Source of the DNA: JBDHUW01 sp964642385
Lineage (GTDB): Bacteria; Patescibacteriota; Gracilibacteria; Absconditabacterales; Absconditicoccaceae
Length of the DNA stretch: 26,472 nt
Assembly (NCBI GenBank): GCA_964642385.1
Contig: CAZXON010000010.1
Location: 1-26,472 of the forward strand
Direction: 5' to 3'
A model generated the notes under the pieces. The model worked only from the letters and a program-made list of their open reading frames with translations. It was not told the origin of the DNA and ran no database searches. Below, piece after piece: positions 8,695 through 18,421 of the stretch. Position numbers and translations under genes: made by a program. Numbering within the stretch: position 1 is the stretch's first letter; every line of letters begins with the position of its first letter.

Positions 8695-10029
8695 ATGTTT
8701 GCCTTATCCGATTACCAGTATACACTCCCTGAAGATACAATAGCACAATTTCCAGCCATTCCAGCAGATACGTGTAAATTTTTGCTTTGCAAAAAAGACA
8801 GTTCAGCTTCTATGGATAAGAACTCTGACGAAACAAACCCCCAATCTGATAGCTCATATACATTTCACGATGCGCAATTTTCTGATATCGCCGATCTTTT
8901 GAGATCAAATGATGTGCTAATTTTTAATAACACAAAGGTGATTAAAGCAAGAGTCCCACTAGAAAACGTGCGTGTGGTTAATCAAGTGTGAAGAGAAATC
9001 CAACTAGAAAAGTGAGAGGTTTTTTTGTTGCAAAAGATTGATGATCAAACCTGCGAATGTCTGGTTACTCTTTTGAAAAGGACTCGCCCAGGGATAAAAA
9101 TATACATACAAACTACTAATCTTTCCATTCCAAAAGAATCCTCACAGATTGTCCTTGAAATAACCGAGTTAAATGAAAGAGGAGTTATAATCAAAATACA
9201 AGGGTGCACGGTTGATGATTTTTTTACGAACTTCGGTCATCTGCCTTTGCCTCCTTACATCCACACAACCGAAGAAAAAGAACAATACTATCAAACAGTA
9301 TTTGCGCTCCAAGAATGATCAGTCGCAGCGCCGACCGCCTCTCTTCATTTCACAAACCAACTTTTGGAAACCATAGAGAAAAAAGGAGTTACCTTGGATT
9401 ATGTGACGCTCCATGTATGACTTGGAACATTTAAACCAGTTGAAACCCCAGATATTCGCGACTACCAAATCCATGCTGAACAAATATGGCTCTCTCCAGA
9501 TGTTTTCACCAGGATTGCTTCATATAAAGAAAGTGGCAAACGTATCATTGGAGTCGGCACAACAGTTGCCAGAACGTTAGAATCGCTACCGTATATATGG
9601 AAATTGCTAAAAAATAAAAATGATTTTTCCCTAGAAACAGTAGATTTTTGGAATGCCACAACACAAGACATCTCCCACGATCAAGCAAAACAGTATATTA
9701 TAGAGTGTTCTGAAGGCGTTTCAGAAGACGATGCTCTTGATAATCTACCTAAATATGACAATACAACAAAAATTTATGTTGAAAAAACCGACATCCAAGA
9801 GTCATCCCAACTTCAGATTACAACCAAAATCTTTATATATCCTTGATTTCACTGGCGTATTATAGAAAGCCTAGTTACTAACTTCCACGTGCCTTGATCA
9901 TCGCTTTTGATGTTGGTTGCAAGTGCTATGTGATATGACAATATGCAAAAAGCGTATGAACACGCTCTTTTTCACGGATATTGATTTTTGAGTTTCGGTG
10001 ATGCGATGTGGATACAGGAGATCCAATAA
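8695..10029 (+). CDS. queA: S-adenosylmethionine:tRNA ribosyltransferase-isomerase QueA, enlarged
   Basis: Converts preQ1-34 in tRNA to epoxyqueuosine using the ribosyl part of SAM; acts after Tgt. ATG 8695 to TAA 10027-10029, 444 residues, about 90-100 longer than usual. Conserved blocks: YTLPEDTIAQFPA, DVLIFNNTKVIKAR, FGHLPLPPYI, YQTVFALQEGSVAAPTASLHF, GVTLDYVTLHVGLGTFKPV, HAEQIWLS, IGVGTTVARTLES, IFIYPGFHWRIIESLVTNFHVPGSSLLMLV and the ending FLSFGDAMWI. Several key glycines are UGA. Extra length lies in two places: a Ser/Asp-rich insert near residues 36-58 and an insert of about 60 residues between ARTLES and IFIYPG. Preceded by a terminator, so it has its own promoter. Confidence 0.95.
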
Positions 10030-10047
10030 AAAATTATGCTTATTAAT

Positions 10048-10075
10048 TTGTTTTTCCAAAAATTGTCTATATAAT
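10048..10075 (+). promoter_or_regulatory. Sigma70-like promoter
   Basis: TTGTTT (10048-10053), a 16-base spacer and a consensus TATAAT (10070-10075). It is 28 bases upstream of the ATG at 10104, which supports that ATG as the true start of the next gene. Confidence 0.55.
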
Positions 10076-10103
10076 TGCTGTATTTTAGGACTACTAAAAA
10101 GTC

Positions 10104-10639
10104 ATGATCAGTAAAGATAAATTAAAGCTTTTGCACATCGATCTTTATTCTGATAAAGAAAGTTGCAAAAATGCAGTATAAAGAACTATCAGAATTTATT
10201 TCAATTACTAAAAGTCTTGGCGCAAGATCCTTATGTGCGTAGTTTGTTGCCACGTGAGACAAATATCGTATGAGTTGAAAGAGGAGTATATATACATGAT
10301 AACGTGTTCTTGTTTTTTGATTACTTAAGTCAAACTCATTCAATGTACTATGAAAAAAACGATATATCACTAGAAAAAACTACTCGTCTTTATAAATTTT
10401 CTTTTTCTTCTTGAGAGGAACTTATTGTTAGTGGTTCCACTTCTAGAAATGCCACCACCCATCTTCCTAAAAACATCATTGTGTTAGATGATTTAAATAT
10501 AGATGATTCATGTAAAAAACAGATGGAAACAATTATTTGAGAGATAACATTTGCTGAATATACCTATTTTTCAAAAAATGCTGGAAAAACAAAAGAACTA
10601 ATACAAAAAAACTCTTCATCAATGCGTGAAATACTATAA
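10104..10639 (+). CDS. Unknown protein, probable frameshift near 10167-10171
   Basis: From ATG 10104 the frame reads 26 codons (MISKDKLKLLHIDLYSDKESC...) and stops at TAA 10179-10181. A second frame, open from 10157 to TAA 10637-10639, carries a coherent protein (NYQNLFQLLKVLAQDPYVRSL, YIHDNVFLFFDYLSQTHSMYY, AEYTYFSKNAGKTKELI) with UGA glycines at 10271, 10415 and 10538. Adding one A to the AAAAA run at 10167-10171 joins the two into 179 codons, and the promoter upstream fits the ATG. The alternative is that translation starts at TTG 10163. So it is a sequencing or assembly slip, a real frameshift, or a TTG start. Family unknown. Confidence 0.6.
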
Positions 10640-10678
10640 AATTGAACCTCTATAATACTTAATTTTCTCTATTATTTT

Positions 10679-10706
10679 TTGCGTTTTTGGGCTTTTTGAG
10701 TATACT
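10679..10706 (+). promoter_or_regulatory. Promoter-like boxes abutting the start of the VirD4-like gene
   Basis: TTGCGT (10679-10684), 16-base spacer, TATACT (10701-10706). The ATG of the next gene begins only 6 bases after the -10 box, so the transcript would start at or near the ATG (leaderless or nearly so). Confidence 0.45.
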
Positions 10707-10712
10707 TTATGT

Positions 10713-13610
10713 ATGCTTGCTGATCGAATATTGGATAGTTTAGAAAAATTATGAAAATCGCTTCGAAAATGGCTTAGTGATTCTGCTTTTTCTGGTTCTC
10801 CTGATACTAATATAAAAAAGAAATCCAAAAATGTTGATGTGCTTCTTGAAAAAAAGCTAGAGGAAGCCAAAAAAACAGCAGAAGCTTCACAGCAAACCTT
10901 CCCGAAAGTGACTATCACAAGTGGAACACAACCCAAACCTGCTTCACAACCGACAATTCAACCTGTAACAAACATAGAAACAGGCATTACTACAGATATT
11001 CAAGAAGCACAACAGGATAGTATACAACCTGAATTCAAGGAGATACAAAAACAGTCGGTTTCTCCTATGCCAGGGAAAACTATTTATCGTATCAGACCTT
11101 TTAAAGATAATGATCATGGAACAGCATATTGGCAATCATTTCTCAAGAGTTTTATGGACATCACCCAAACAATTCAATATGTGATAACCGGCGATAGAAC
11201 CAATATTCTTATATATGCAGTTGTGCCAAACGACTTGGTAGTCTATTTTGAAAATGTATTTTATGCAAGTTTTCCTACGTCTGAACTCATAAAAGATTAT
11301 ACCTTTGTTCTACCAACTGCACAATATTGGATCTCTTATGGGAAGGATGATGTACTTATGTCAGACAAAGATTTCATGAAAGAAGGCGCATATCTTGATC
11401 CGCTCAAAGATCTCTTTGGTGCTTTTGATACGATTGATCCAACTACCAATCTAACTTTTGTTTGCTCGTATGTGTTCAAAAAAGAAAAAACCACTTGGGA
11501 TAAACTACTAGAGATTATTGATGTAATTCGCAAGTGATTAAGCAAAACAGATGATAAAGCAGCTGAGAAAAAAGAAGAGAAACCAGAAGACTCACTTAAG
11601 TGCAAGTTGCAAATGTATATAGCATATCAAACCAAAGACCCTGCTATGCAACAAGGAGTCAAATTGGTCGCAAAAGGGATTTTTTCAAAATTCCTCCACA
11701 AAGGGTGAGTGAAAATCACGCCAGAAAAGTCTTCTTCAGAAGCGACGCTTTCTCAAGCAGTTAATTTTTTCCATATTCCAACAGCAGATTATACCGTGCA
11801 TGCGTTAGATTATTCTGTGTATAGGAAACTTCCTGCACCGATTTCACTTCCAACGACCGAAAAGGTAGAGAGAAATGCGCTTACGCTTCTTGGGAAAACT
11901 GATTATAGAGGTCAGGAGGTTCGTTTCGGAATCAAAGATGAAGACTCATTCCGTCATCTGTACATTGTAGGAAAAACAGGAACAGGGAAGTCTACAGTCA
12001 TGTCAAATATCATCAAATCACATATGTATACCAATAAGTGACTTTGTCTGATCGATCCACATGGTGATCTCGTTGATACGGTTCTGGAGCATGTGCCAAC
12101 GTGGCGTACAAATGATGTTATCCTATTTGATGTCTCTGACTCTTCCAACCCAATTTGATTTAATCTATTACAATATAACTCTGAGGAAGAAAAAAATCTT
12201 GTAGTATCGTGAGTCGTATCTGTTTTCAAAAAAATGTTTTCAAATAGTTGGGGGCCTCGTTTGGAGTACGTGTTGCGTAATGTAATGCTTTCTGTCGTTG
12301 AGTATCCAAATGCGACGATTATGCATATCATGCGTGTGTTGACCGATAAAAATTTCCGTGAAGAAGTGCTTGAAAATGTGACAGATCCAATCGTTGTGAA
12401 GTTCTGGAGAACAGAGTTTGATAAACGAAGCGACACGCAAAGAAATGAAGCAATTGCACCGATTACAAACAAGATATGACAATTCCTTTCTTCTTCTGTC
12501 GTGAGAAATATCTTTGGACAACCGTCGACGAAATTGAACTTCCGCAAAGTAATGGATGAAGGGAAAATACTGCTTATCAACCTCTCAAAGTGAAAGATCG
12601 GCGAAGACAACACTGAGATGATTGGTTCGTTTATCGTGACAAAACTCCAGATAGATGCCATGTCTCGTACAGATATTCCAGAAAGAGATCGTCGTCCGTT
12701 CTATTTACATATTGATGAGTTCCAAAACTTTGCTACGGATTCCTTTGCGGTGATCCTTTCCGAAGCTCGTAAATATCGTTTAGCACTGATCGTTGCAAAT
12801 CAATATACGACACAATTGACTGAAAATATTCGTGATGCAATATTCGGGAATGTGGGTTCTATCCTTACGTTTAATGTGTGATATGATGATGCGATTATCC
12901 TTTCGCAACAGTTTAAATGATTGCTAACGACAAATGATTTGATTTCAATACCTAAATTCCGTGCATATATCCGTATGACAATAGATGGAATCATGTCTGA
13001 TCCGTTTAGTATGTCCACTATACCTCTCTCACAACCTGAGCAATCTATTGAGATAAAAGATAAAATTCGTTCGCAATCCCGTCAGCGTTATGCAATGGAA
13101 CGTGATAAGTTAGAATCGCTTATCAAAATATGGTCAAGTAAAACATTTTCGCCAATCGAGAAAGCGGTTGAGAAAGCTATGAAACAAGATGCTGAAGCAA
13201 ATGCGCAGGATGAAGTTACCAAAAAAGAAATAGACCATACGCCAAGACAGAAACAAGGAGAACGCACACCTACACAACCTACAAGTATAGAGACGCCAAC
13301 TGCTTGATCAGAAACTCCACAACCATCAATTAACACTGTTGGCATTCCTGATGTTGAGAAAAAGATGTTTACGCTTGAAGATCTCAAAATCGGCGAGCGG
13401 TATGATGGTATAGTAAAACTAAAATATAATTATGGACTTTTCGTGATCGTGAAGGGGATCGATGGTTTGTTACACAAAAATTTTATCAAAGTACCGAGTA
13501 GTATTTCATGGAAGGACGTCTATAATATAGGTGATAAGATCCGTGTCAAAGCGATGGAATTTAAAGAAGTGAATGGAGAGAAGAGAATCGTTTGGACGCA
13601 AGAGCAATAA
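10713..13610 (+). CDS. VirD4/TraG-type secretion or DNA-transfer ATPase with C-terminal S1-like domain
   Basis: 965 residues, ATG 10713 to TAA 13608-13610, running through UGA at 10752, 11535, 11706, 12039, 12156, 12210, 12477, 12591, 12879, 12918 and 13305. Residues 1-130 are low-complexity (Lys, Gln, Pro, Thr). Residues 130-400 are an uncharacterised N-terminal domain. The ATPase follows: DSFRHLYIVGKTGTGKST (Walker A, about 420), LCLIDPHGDLVD, ILLINLSKGKIGEDN, FYLHIDEFQNFATDSF (Walker B, about 665), and SEARKYRLALIVANQYTTQL. This is the coupling-protein/HerA-related group often annotated in CPR as type IV secretion DNA-binding proteins. After a charged linker, residues 889-965 (LKIGERYDGIVKLKYNYGLFVIVKGIDGLLH...GDKIRVKAMEF) look like an S1 OB-fold nucleic-acid-binding domain. 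No relaxase or other secretion genes are adjacent. Confidence 0.9.
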
Positions 13611-13623
13611 AACCTACGACAAC

Positions 13624-13974
13624 CTATGTTTTTTTGTCTTGATTTTGTCCTTGTCAAATGTAGCTTTTAAATTGGATTTTTATAAGGGACTGCCACAGAA
13701 ACGCTATGATGTATCCTGATGGTACATCTTTTTTTAAAAAGAAATTTTTATTCACATGTACACAGTTGACTAGTCAACCTTTGAAAATTGTCTTTGTGGA
13801 CTGGTTCTTGGGCTTGTGTATTTTTTTCTTTGTTTTGTCAGTTTTTTTCTCTTTTTGTTTTTTTACAATGCTGGCGTATCTCAAGGATACATCAACCTCT
13901 CGAGGTGGAGTAGTTACTGATAGGGTTTCTGGCATTACCATCATTTCATTCTCCCCCTCGAGAGCTGTAAACAC
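13624..13974 (-). CDS. Doubtful small basic protein
   Basis: With UGA=Gly this minus-strand frame is open from GTG 13972-13974 to TAG 13624-13626 (116 residues). An ATG at 13942-13944 has a GGGGGAG upstream that could be a ribosome binding site. The product is low-complexity and basic (KKQKEKKTDKTKKKIHKPK), and its second half overlaps the terminator of the preceding + strand gene, which argues against it. The opposite frame (13706-13990) reads as a hydrophobic peptide starting at the terminator hairpin and is no better. Probably non-coding. Confidence 0.2.
13708..13735 (+). terminator. Intrinsic terminator of the VirD4-like gene
   Basis: GATGTATC (13708-13715) and GGTACATC (13721-13728) pair over 8 bp with a 5-base loop, followed by seven T. 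It lies about 100 bases after the TAA at 13610. Confidence 0.75.
13897..13964. repeat. Inverted repeat with XhoI-like palindromic cores
   Basis: CTCTCGAGGTGG (13897-13908) and CCCCCTCGAGAG (13953-13964) are inverted complements at 11 of 12 positions, enclosing 44 bases. Each arm also contains CTCGAG. Function unknown; it lies in the otherwise gene-poor stretch 13736-14012, in which I see no other reliable feature. Confidence 0.45.
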
Positions 13975-14012
13975 AATCCCATATATCTAATTTTACAAAT
14001 CAATACACACCA

Positions 14013-14651
14013 ATGATTCATCTGAAAACAATTTATGACGAAAAATATCAAGGATTTTTGTCATGCAAAAAGATAAATCATTGTTCTTCACGTTTACAAT
14101 ATTTACATCACGTCTCAGCAGATCATTTTGCATTTTTTCAAACGAGGAAAAATTTTTCTATAATTCTGTTGTATACCAAAGATGGCAAAGCATATATGTT
14201 GTGCGACGGCTTATTTTGGTCATTTCCGATTTGTGCTTTTTGAGAGGAAAAAAAATTGCTGGAATGCGTTTTTGATACTTGGAAAAATGAATGATACGCC
14301 AGCAACCAAAGACCTTTTACAAGAGTAAAACCCATTACACAGTATGCAAAATATTTATATGATCATGCGCATTTAATACTTATAATAGATAACACAATTT
14401 GTCATAAAGCCAGCGCTCATACGATAAGTGGTTCAGTTTATGCGATCGAATGTGATGAGTGAGAAATAAATAACTATCTACAATGATCTAGCAAAACAAG
14501 TGTTTGAGGTGGTACTGCTTTTTCTTCTTGAATGTTCCACCAAATTGATACTCAGCTCCTTCAAAATAAGTTTGTCCATGTACAAAGAGATTTATTACAA
14601 CGATTATATTCAGTTTTTTTGCCACAAGTCGTTCTCCAAGCCCAACTATAA
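14013..14651 (+). CDS. Unknown protein, first of a three-gene cluster
   Basis: ATG 14013 to TAA 14649-14651, 212 residues. It runs through UGA at 14241, 14295, 14460, 14484, 14505 and 14529. Visible segments are FSIILLYTKDGKAYMLCDGLFWSFP (strand-like), YAKYLYDHAHLILIIDNTICHK, ISGSVYAIECDEGEI and a Gly-rich SVGGGTAFSSG. No membrane segment or known motif. The C-terminus is helical (LLQRLYSVFLPQVVLQAQ). The next gene starts 23 bases later on the same strand, suggesting co-transcription. Family not recognised. Standard-code reading would give only a 76-residue fragment. Confidence 0.75.
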
Positions 14652-14674
14652 TTTATATTTCATTGTATATCATT

Positions 14675-15253
14675 ATGTTTTCTTCTGCACAATTAAAGAA
14701 AATCCAATATATATTACTAAATATTCAACCAGATACTATTAGACAAAAGCTTATTAGTATTGGCGCTGAGTGTGTTGTCCCGTTAAGACGCATACAAAGA
14801 TTTGTTTTAAAAATTCCTCGCACAGAAAATGGTCATATTAGATTACAATATGATAACAATAGAATCAAAACATGCTTTATCCCTGCTGAAGATTCCTGAT
14901 GAGAAAAAATTGATGTGTATATCGATAATATTGAGTTGATGAGAAAAATTTATTTAAAATGTGGTCTTGCAGAAAAATCAATACAAGAGTTTTATAGAGA
15001 GTCTTGGCGTTTTCATGATTTTGATTTGTTTATAGAAAGATGGCCTTGATTACATCCATTTCTGAAATTATCATGAACTAATGCAGAAAAAATAGAGAAC
15101 TTATTGGAGCTGATTGGATCTCATATATCAAATGTTTTGTTCGAGGCAACGACTCCTGATGTGTATAAAAGAGAGTTGTGAATTGATAGATTCTATTGCG
15201 AAAATATTCCTATAATTACTTTTGATTGTCCACCGATTAGTGAAAAAAAATAG
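14675..15253 (+). CDS. CYTH-domain (triphosphate tunnel enzyme-like) protein lacking the ExExK motif
   Basis: ATG 14675 to TAG 15251-15253, 192 residues, with a UGA-UGA pair at 14897-14902. CYTH proteins form a beta tunnel that binds triphosphates (class IV adenylate cyclases, thiamine triphosphatases). The order here fits: a substrate-barrel part (RIQRFVLKIPRTENGHIRLQYDN), EKIDVYIDNIELMRKIYLKCGL, FYRESWRFHDFDLFIERWPGLHPFLKLSG, AEKIENLLELIG and the CPR-type ending TPDVYKRELGID. The family's N-terminal ExExK is replaced by a non-acidic IQYILLN, and the ending of the WP block has KLSG where EIEG is usual, so metal and triphosphate chemistry is probably lost or altered. Between an unknown gene and a GHMP-like gene. 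Confidence 0.75.
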
Positions 15254-15261
15254 AAAAAACT

Positions 15262-15351
15262 ATGCCATATTTTGGGGGAGGACTATTATCATATCTTTTG
15301 AATGCAATTATTGCAAAGAAAACTCAAAAAAAGACGCAAACAATGGTATAG
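15262..15351 (+). CDS. Possible 29-residue peptide
   Basis: ATG 15262 to TAG 15349-15351, starting 8 bases after the CYTH gene stop. The peptide begins MPYFGGGLLSYLLNAIIAKK: a glycine turn, a short hydrophobic helix, then a Lys/Gln/Thr tail. The tight spacing supports a real small gene, but there is no Shine-Dalgarno sequence and chance cannot be excluded. Confidence 0.3.
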   Translation: MPYFGGGLLSYLLNAIIAKKTQKKTQTMV

Positions 15352-15452
15352 CAGTAAAATAATGAAAAATATTGCACAGCCATTATACAATATGTAGTAT
15401 CCCTAGTATTTTATACATACAATATGTGGACATTTATATTTTAATCTGAGAA

Positions 15453-17357
15453 ATGAATACAAAACAGTTGCAAAAAACCTTTGCACAAGTCTACGAAGAA
15501 TTCTATGCCCAACACAAAATTATTTTTTCAGCGCCATTCGTTTTTTCACGAGTGTGAGAAACACCACCAGGATGAAGCTGAGTAAGTATAAAACAGAAAA
15601 TTCCCCTTAGAATGTATATTGGTATTCATATTCAAGATGTTTCGTCCTCTTCTGATCCAGAACCCAAATCCAAAAAAATACAACGATGAAACGCAACTGT
15701 CTTTAGTACTCATGAAAAACAATTTATCACGACTCCAATTTGTGATTATTTAACTTATATGCTGACCATTCAAAAATTTGTAGAACACCATCTACGCGAA
15801 TATCCAAATGTTAATTATAAGGTTTCTCTTTTAAGTGAATTGCCAAATACAGTTTGATTAGGATTCGATAGCGTGTTTTCTCTTCTTTTGGCAACTGTTA
15901 TATGCACAGCGACATGAACAATACAGAATACAGACCACTTGTGGAATGATCTGGAAATATTACATGAACTTCAAGACAATAAGGTAAGAAAACACAAAAA
16001 GGATTTTGGCTTGAATGATGAAATTTTGGCTTTAAATGACCCAAACAGTTCTTTATACAAACTTTTAAGATTGTCACATACTGTACTTTGAGAGATATTA
16101 GACGAATATCATTTAGATGGAACTATCGCAACTTCGTTGATTCCAAAATGAACTCCAATAGTTAGCTTTCATGAAGATATTTACACAACGCCCAAAAATC
16201 ATTCTCAAAAATGACTTTTTTTAATGCATGATTATAAATATTTTGTTTTGCCAATTTCCACATTAAATATAGATGACTCTTATAACTTTACTTTGCCAAT
16301 TGATTATGGGATTTTGTACTCATGAAGACCATTAGTTTTGGAAAATAGATATCAAAATAACATAAAAACAGACTTTCACAATCTACTAGACGACGTGCAA
16401 ACGAAATTAAAACCTTATGTGCTTGTTAGCTCTGGGAAAAGAAAACCAAGATTTTACACAGACCTAATCACACCTCATGTAAAAAAATGAAACAACATAT
16501 TAGAGTCGGTGAATGGGTATATGAGTTTGGCAATGTTTAAAATAATCACTTCTATTTGTTCAAGATGATATACTGAAGACGATATAAAAGGAATGATACA
16601 GACTATTACAAAAATAAGACACATGTATAATATTTTACACAAACCATCAAATCATTTGGTGAAACTTATTGATTCAATTTATCAACAGATCGGATTTAGA
16701 AGCGACCAAATATGAGTGTGTTACAATGATGTTAACAAAATGGGTGGAAGCTTGATTTTTGCAACACCTATTGAGTGAATTAGAAATGACTTATCTCAGA
16801 TTTTGTTTGCTTTACAACGTATAATCCCCTGAGTTGAGCTTTTATATGCCTCTTGGAGAGATTGAAATGAGGAAAATTGATTGATATGTGAACAGAATTT
16901 ATTTGTACAGAAACCATCCAAATTTATGCATTCAAATTTGTTGATGATGGAAGTCTTGAATGGGCAAGGAGGAACTCGTTTTGGTACCTATGAACAACTA
17001 ATCACTCATATGGATGTAGATATCGTTTTGGATACTATAAATATGAAAATTTATGCGTATGGACAAAAAGTGACATCAAAAGAACTGCACTCCCAATCTG
17101 GGACCATAGAAATGTTATTAACTACTCTTGATCACCTTGATGATGATGTTTCCAACAAACAGCTTCCCGTATCAAGTTACTCTAAAAGCAAAAATGATAT
17201 GGTCTGAAAAATAATATTACCATTGACGAGACTTATAAAAGAAAAGCTGAACAAAGAATTGCCCATAGAGTGTTTTGGCGGTATGTATGAGTACTATCTG
17301 AGATTAAAGAAAAGCAACGTTAGATTTGGTATTATGAAAAGAGTACAGGAAGTCTAA
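15453..17357 (+). CDS. GHMP-kinase-like protein with possible winged-helix C-terminus
   Basis: ATG 15453 to TAA 17355-17357, 634 residues, about 20 UGA codons. The N-terminal 450 residues follow the GHMP sugar-kinase plan: APFVFSRVGETPPGGSG, a motif-2 region ELPNTVGLGFDSVFSLLLATV (about 129-149) in place of P-x-x-x-GLGSSAA, then DGTIATSLIPKGTPIVSF, and a motif-3-like NKMGGSLIFATP (about 429). The serine-rich phosphate loop is replaced by GFDSVF, so kinase activity is doubtful. Residues about 522-634 (DIVLDTINMKIYAYGQKV, TIEMLLTTL, VGKIILPLTRLIKEKL, IECFGGMYEYYLRL) resemble an OmpR/PhoB-type winged helix, including the typical hairpin, recognition-helix and wing order. Both assignments rest on pattern only. 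A TATATT box at 15435-15440 lies shortly upstream. Confidence 0.65.
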
Positions 17358-17393
17358 TTTGCTCTTGAAAATACACTCCATAAAGCGATTATA

Positions 17394-17417
17394 GGGGAGT
17401 ACAAATCTCCCTTTTTT
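17394..17417 (+). terminator. Intrinsic terminator
   Basis: GGGGAG (17394-17399) and CTCCCT (17407-17412) form a 6-bp stem with a 7-base loop and a T-run, 37 bases after the GHMP-like gene. Confidence 0.7.
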
Positions 17418-17440
17418 AGAATACAAGAAAATTAAAACAA

Positions 17441-17560
17441 ATGATTAGTGGTTAATTATAAATTATAAATTGTTAATGTTTAATTATTAATCACTCTTCG
17501 TGCTTTTTCCCTTTCTGTATGTAGATAAAAGATGCTCGTTTAAAGGCACATTTTATCTTT
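17441..17560 (+). repeat. AT-rich dispersed intergenic repeat, copy A
   Basis: A TTAAT/AATTGTTAATG-type AT-rich tract is followed by a conserved core, CTTTCTGTATGTAGATAAAA (17511-17530), then GATGCTCGTTTAAAGGCACA and ATTTTATC. Related cores lie at 19490-19535, 21020-21072 and 24703-24752, all on the + strand. In this copy GATAAAA and TTTTATC form inverted ends. It sits upstream of rnc. Confidence 0.6.
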
Positions 17561-17634
17561 TATGTACTACTAATACATAAAGTGCAAAAAAATAAACGAG
17601 AGTAACTATAGTTTTATCCTTTGCAAAAGAGAGT

Positions 17635-18366
17635 ATGCTCCCTCCATGAACGATTGAACAAAAAGATAGATTATACGACTTCCTTGCGTCCCTCGGGATC
17701 AGCAAATCTATGGTACACGATGAGGAACTTATGATAACAAGTTTTACGCACAAATCATATGCTGCTGACTACAATGGTGATTATGTTTTTAACGAAAGAC
17801 TAGAATTTTTGGGTGATGCAATTTTGAGTAGTATAGTAGCAAGAAGATTATATTTATTATATCCTGATCGTCCAGAATCTGATTTAACGCTTTTCAAAAT
17901 TGCACTCGTAAGAGCAGAAACGTTTGCTTTGGTTGCACAAGAAATCGGCTTAGATAAGGTTATATTTCTAGGTAAAGGAGAGGAAAGAAATGCCTGAAGA
18001 CAAAAAGAAACGATCCTTTGTGATTGTTTAGAAGCTTTTTTGTGATATGTTGCTTTGGATATTGGTGTAGATACAGTTGAAAAAATAGTTGGAAAATATA
18101 TCCTTACCAAACTTGATTGACAAACAGAGCTTTCTGTCAAAAGTTATAAGTCTCACTTTCAAGAACTCTTACAAAAATTATACAAAATCACTCCTCGTTA
18201 TGAAGAGACAGAGGGTAAAGATCCACAAACACATGAAGTAATCTATACATCTCGTGTATATAAGGATGATGTATTGCTTGGTGAGGGGATGGGATCAAAC
18301 AAAAAAAAAGCTCAGGAACAAGCAGCGAAATCTGCCTATGAAAAATTAGCTGAAAACGTAGATTAA
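17635..18366 (+). CDS. rnc: Ribonuclease III
   Basis: Cuts double-stranded RNA in rRNA processing. ATG 17635 to TAA 18364-18366, 243 residues. The N-terminal catalytic domain has FTHKSYAADYNGDYVFNERLEFLGDAIL, containing the invariant ERLEFLGD signature, and the second acidic pair in ETILCDCLEAFLGYVALD. The C-terminal double-stranded RNA-binding domain is SHFQELLQKLYKITPRYE...GEGMGSNKKKAQEQAAKSAYEKL. UGA glycines occur at 17647, 17995, 18040 and 18118. The start 17635 is chosen over the internal ATG 17710 because the upstream residues (RLYDFLASLGI) match the family's first helix; the out-of-frame ATG at 17646 stops after a few codons. A GAGAG lies just before the start. secF follows 55 bases later. 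Confidence 0.93.
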
Positions 18367-18421
18367 CAAAATTCTAAAAGAAAAAATTAGATACACATCT
18401 TTATCACATATTATATATCGT

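Noticed and set aside
11954..12661. 235-residue open frame on the minus strand
   Set aside because: It lies wholly antisense to the well-supported ATPase gene; its sequence is Ser/Thr/Phe-rich shadow translation without any motif.
13706..13990. Hydrophobic 94-residue plus-strand frame
   Set aside because: It begins within the terminator hairpin of the preceding gene, and its hydrophobic stretch comes from a T-rich, low-complexity run.
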